This document shows, piece after piece, positions 62,421 to 64,000 of a DNA stretch of 64,000 nt; within the stretch, counting starts at the first letter, position 1, and each line of letters opens with the position of its first letter. This DNA comes from Cupriavidus sp. D384. Its GTDB lineage: Bacteria > Pseudomonadota > Gammaproteobacteria > Burkholderiales > Burkholderiaceae. Under the pieces are notes generated by a model that saw only the letters and a list, made by a program, of their open reading frames with translations, was not told where the DNA came from and made no database searches. The stretch spans positions 35,881-99,880 of the forward strand of contig NZ_BBQI01000091.1 in the NCBI RefSeq assembly GCF_001652915.1, in the 5' to 3' direction. The translations under genes and the position numbers were made by a program.

Positions 62421-63911
62421 ATGTCCGCCATTGCCCCACCGGTTGCCCCGGCAGCCTCCGCCGCCCGCCCCGCTCCGCCAGCCTCGTCAGGCCCGCTCTA
62501 CCAGCAGCTGGCGGGCCACTATCGCCAGGCGATAACGGCCGGCACACTGGTGCCCGGCGATCGCATGCCGTCGGTGCGGGCGTTGATGGGCCTGCATGCC
62601 GTGAGCCTGTCCACCGCGCTGCAGGCATGCCGCGAACTGGAAGCCGCCGGCCTGCTCGAAGCGCGGCCTCGTTCGGGCTACTTTGTCTGCGCACCGGCGC
62701 AGCCGGCGCTGGCGCCCATCGAGGAGCCTGTTCCCGGCCTGCCGGACCCGGCGCAATACGTCGGCATCCACCAACGGATTTCGGCCATCCTGGCCCGCAG
62801 CAAGCAGCATCGGATCAACCTTGGCGGCGCCTGCGGAGCGCCCGAGCTGTATCCGACCGATGCCCTGCGCAATGCGGCCGTGCGCGCCCTGCGCCGCTGC
62901 CCGGAGCTGTTCGGCACCTCGGTCGATTCCGATGGACACCCGGCCTTCCGGGCGGCACTGGCGCGGCAGGCGCTGCGGTCGCGCATCAACGTCTCGCCAG
63001 AGGAAATCGTGGTCACGCACGGCGCCACCGAGGCGCTGACGCTAGCCCTGCGCGCGGTGGCCGGCCCCGGCGATGTGATCGCCGTGGAATCCCCCACCTA
63101 CTACGGCCTGCTGCAGATCCTGGAAAGCCTGGGCATGCGCGCACTGGAGATCCCGTGCAGCCCGCAGACCGGCATCTCGCTCGAGGCGCTTGAACTGGCC
63201 GCCCAGACCTACGCCAATATCAAGGCCGTGTGCGTGGTGCCGAACCTGCAGAATCCACTTGGCTGCGTCATGCCCGATGCGCACAAGCAGCGGCTGGTGG
63301 CGTGGTGCGCCGCGCGCGGCATCGCCATGATCGAGGACGACTGCTGTTCGGCCACGTTCGACGAGGACGCCCCGCTGCCGGCCGCCAAGGCGTGGGACAC
63401 CACGGGCACGGTGATCCATTGCGCGTCGCTGCACAAGGTGCTGGCGCCCGGCATGCGGCTGGGCTGGATCACGGCCGGCAAGTGGCAGGCCCGCGTGGAG
63501 ATGCTGAAGTTCGGCCTGTCGCGCCCCAACGAGATGCTGACGCAGATCGCGGTGGCCGAGTACATGGGCACCGGCGCCTTCGACCGCCACCTGCGGCGTC
63601 TGCGCACGCAACTGCGCGTGCAGCGCGAATGGGTGGCGCAGAAGGTGGCCACGACCTTCCCGTCCGGCACGCGGCTCACGCTGCCGCGCGGCGGCCTGCA
63701 CCTGTGGGTGGAAATGCCCGGCGGCGTATCGTCCGAAGCCGTGTTCGAGCAGGTGCTGGGCGACGGTATCCGCGTGATGCCGGGCGCCATGTTCTCGAAC
63801 TCGAACCGCTTCAACCATTTCCTGCGGCTGAACTGCGGCAACCTGCGTACCCCGGAACTGGAACGCGCGCTCGACACCGTGGCCGCGGCGGCACGCCGGC
63901 TGGCGGGCTGA
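62421..63911 (+). CDS. MocR/GabR-type regulator (GntR HTH fused to a PLP aminotransferase fold)
   Basis: The 496-residue protein joins a GntR winged helix (about residues 25-95: YQQLAGHYRQAITAGTLVPG, LEAAGLLEARPRSGYFV) to a fold-type I aminotransferase domain. That domain has THGATEALTLALRAV, VVPNLQNPLGC, MIEDDCCSATFDED and the PLP lysine Lys339 in SLHKVLAPGMRLGW. MocR proteins use PLP or a related vitamer as sensor. I start at MSAIAPPVA; the preceding open frame crosses the operator. It is divergent from DUF2917, which it may regulate along with itself. The target pathway (pyridoxal, amino acid or other) is not indicated by the window. Confidence 0.9.
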   Translation: MSAIAPPVAPAASAARPAPPASSGPLYQQLAGHYRQAITAGTLVPGDRMPSVRALMGLHAVSLSTALQACRELEAAGLLEARPRSGYFVCAPAQPALAPIEEPVPGLPDPAQYVGIHQRISAILARSKQHRINLGGACGAPELYPTDALRNAAVRALRRCPELFGTSVDSDGHPAFRAALARQALRSRINVSPEEIVVTHGATEALTLALRAVAGPGDVIAVESPTYYGLLQILESLGMRALEIPCSPQTGISLEALELAAQTYANIKAVCVVPNLQNPLGCVMPDAHKQRLVAWCAARGIAMIEDDCCSATFDEDAPLPAAKAWDTTGTVIHCASLHKVLAPGMRLGWITAGKWQARVEMLKFGLSRPNEMLTQIAVAEYMGTGAFDRHLRRLRTQLRVQREWVAQKVATTFPSGTRLTLPRGGLHLWVEMPGGVSSEAVFEQVLGDGIRVMPGAMFSNSNRFNHFLRLNCGNLRTPELERALDTVAAAARRLAG

Positions 63912-63938
63912 GACAGCCCGGATGGCACGACCGCCAGG

Positions 63939-63995
63939 CCGCTGACACTGGCTGACACTGGCTGTGGCTGGCCCAGACTGGCGGGGGGGGGGGGG
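63939..63995 (+). repeat. Tandem CTGACACTGG repeat and 13-G run at the window end
   Basis: After the MocR stop the sequence has CTGACACTGG twice in tandem with a related CTGTGGCTGG, and then G13 (63983-63995). The 89 bases up to the window edge carry no gene I can support. A long G tract is a common site of polymerase slippage and of sequencing error. Confidence 0.6.
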
Positions 63996-64000
63996 CGCCC

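Overview
The window is a GC-rich chromosomal segment of a beta-proteobacterium. Gene content and order (psd-pssA beside ilvIHC and leuA; an ECF sigma factor followed by DUF3619, DUF3106 and RDD genes; PuuD-type urate oxidation; Porin_4-type porins; the malic enzyme/PTA fusion; DUF1415; DUF2917) point to Burkholderiaceae, most likely Cupriavidus or a close Ralstonia relative. This placement is inference from families and order, not from a search. I see no insertion sequence, prophage, integrase or CRISPR array, so this reads as ordinary core or near-core chromosome with catabolic islands.

Layout. (1) 0-8.5 kb, mostly minus strand: branched-chain amino acid genes (ilvI-ilvH-ilvC, leuA), phosphatidylethanolamine synthesis (psd-pssA) and a LysM/BON protein. 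A 26-codon leader peptide with four CTA leucine codons and a 13-bp terminator hairpin lies before leuA. (2) 8.5-14.8 kb, plus strand: an ECF sigma factor with DUF3619/DUF3106/RDD/lipase genes, then a metallophosphoesterase, a GT4 glycosyltransferase and diacylglycerol kinase. (3) 14.9-20.5 kb, minus: LOG, TetR, DUF924, truncated haemoglobin, an FtsX-like permease without an ATPase, and DUF4126. (4) 20.6-40.3 kb: a purine catabolic island. Adenine deaminase and guanine deaminase feed xanthine dehydrogenase (xdhABC); PuuD, UraH and UraD convert urate to allantoin; PuuE opens it to allantoate; an NCS2 permease and probably a porin handle uptake. LysR, ModE-like and GntR regulators flank it. A fatty acid desaturase and a Mn-riboswitch-controlled GDT1/UPF0016 transporter sit inside. 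(5) 40.5-48.1 kb: malic enzyme, a DUF4136 lipoprotein, aminopeptidase N and fructose-1,6-bisphosphatase. (6) 48.2-55.7 kb: a hexuronate-type island (aldose epimerase, TRAP transporter, SMP-30 lactonase, uronate dehydrogenase, divergent porin) around an AT-rich control region. (7) 56-64 kb: tRNA-Thr(CGT), a receiver-like protein lacking the phospho-acceptor, FapA, a methyltransferase, DUF1415, a flavoprotein, DUF2917 and a divergent MocR regulator. The window ends in a 13-G run.

The most notable regulatory signals are in the purine island. Four (G/A)ACAA boxes with a 13-nt period precede the NCS2 permease gene, and four more with a 13-14-nt period precede puuE, just upstream of a textbook sigma-54 promoter. 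GACAA/TTGTC half-sites also crowd the gntR/uraH intergenic region. The leuA attenuator, whose leader peptide may be read from a leaderless transcript, is the second strong candidate for follow-up.
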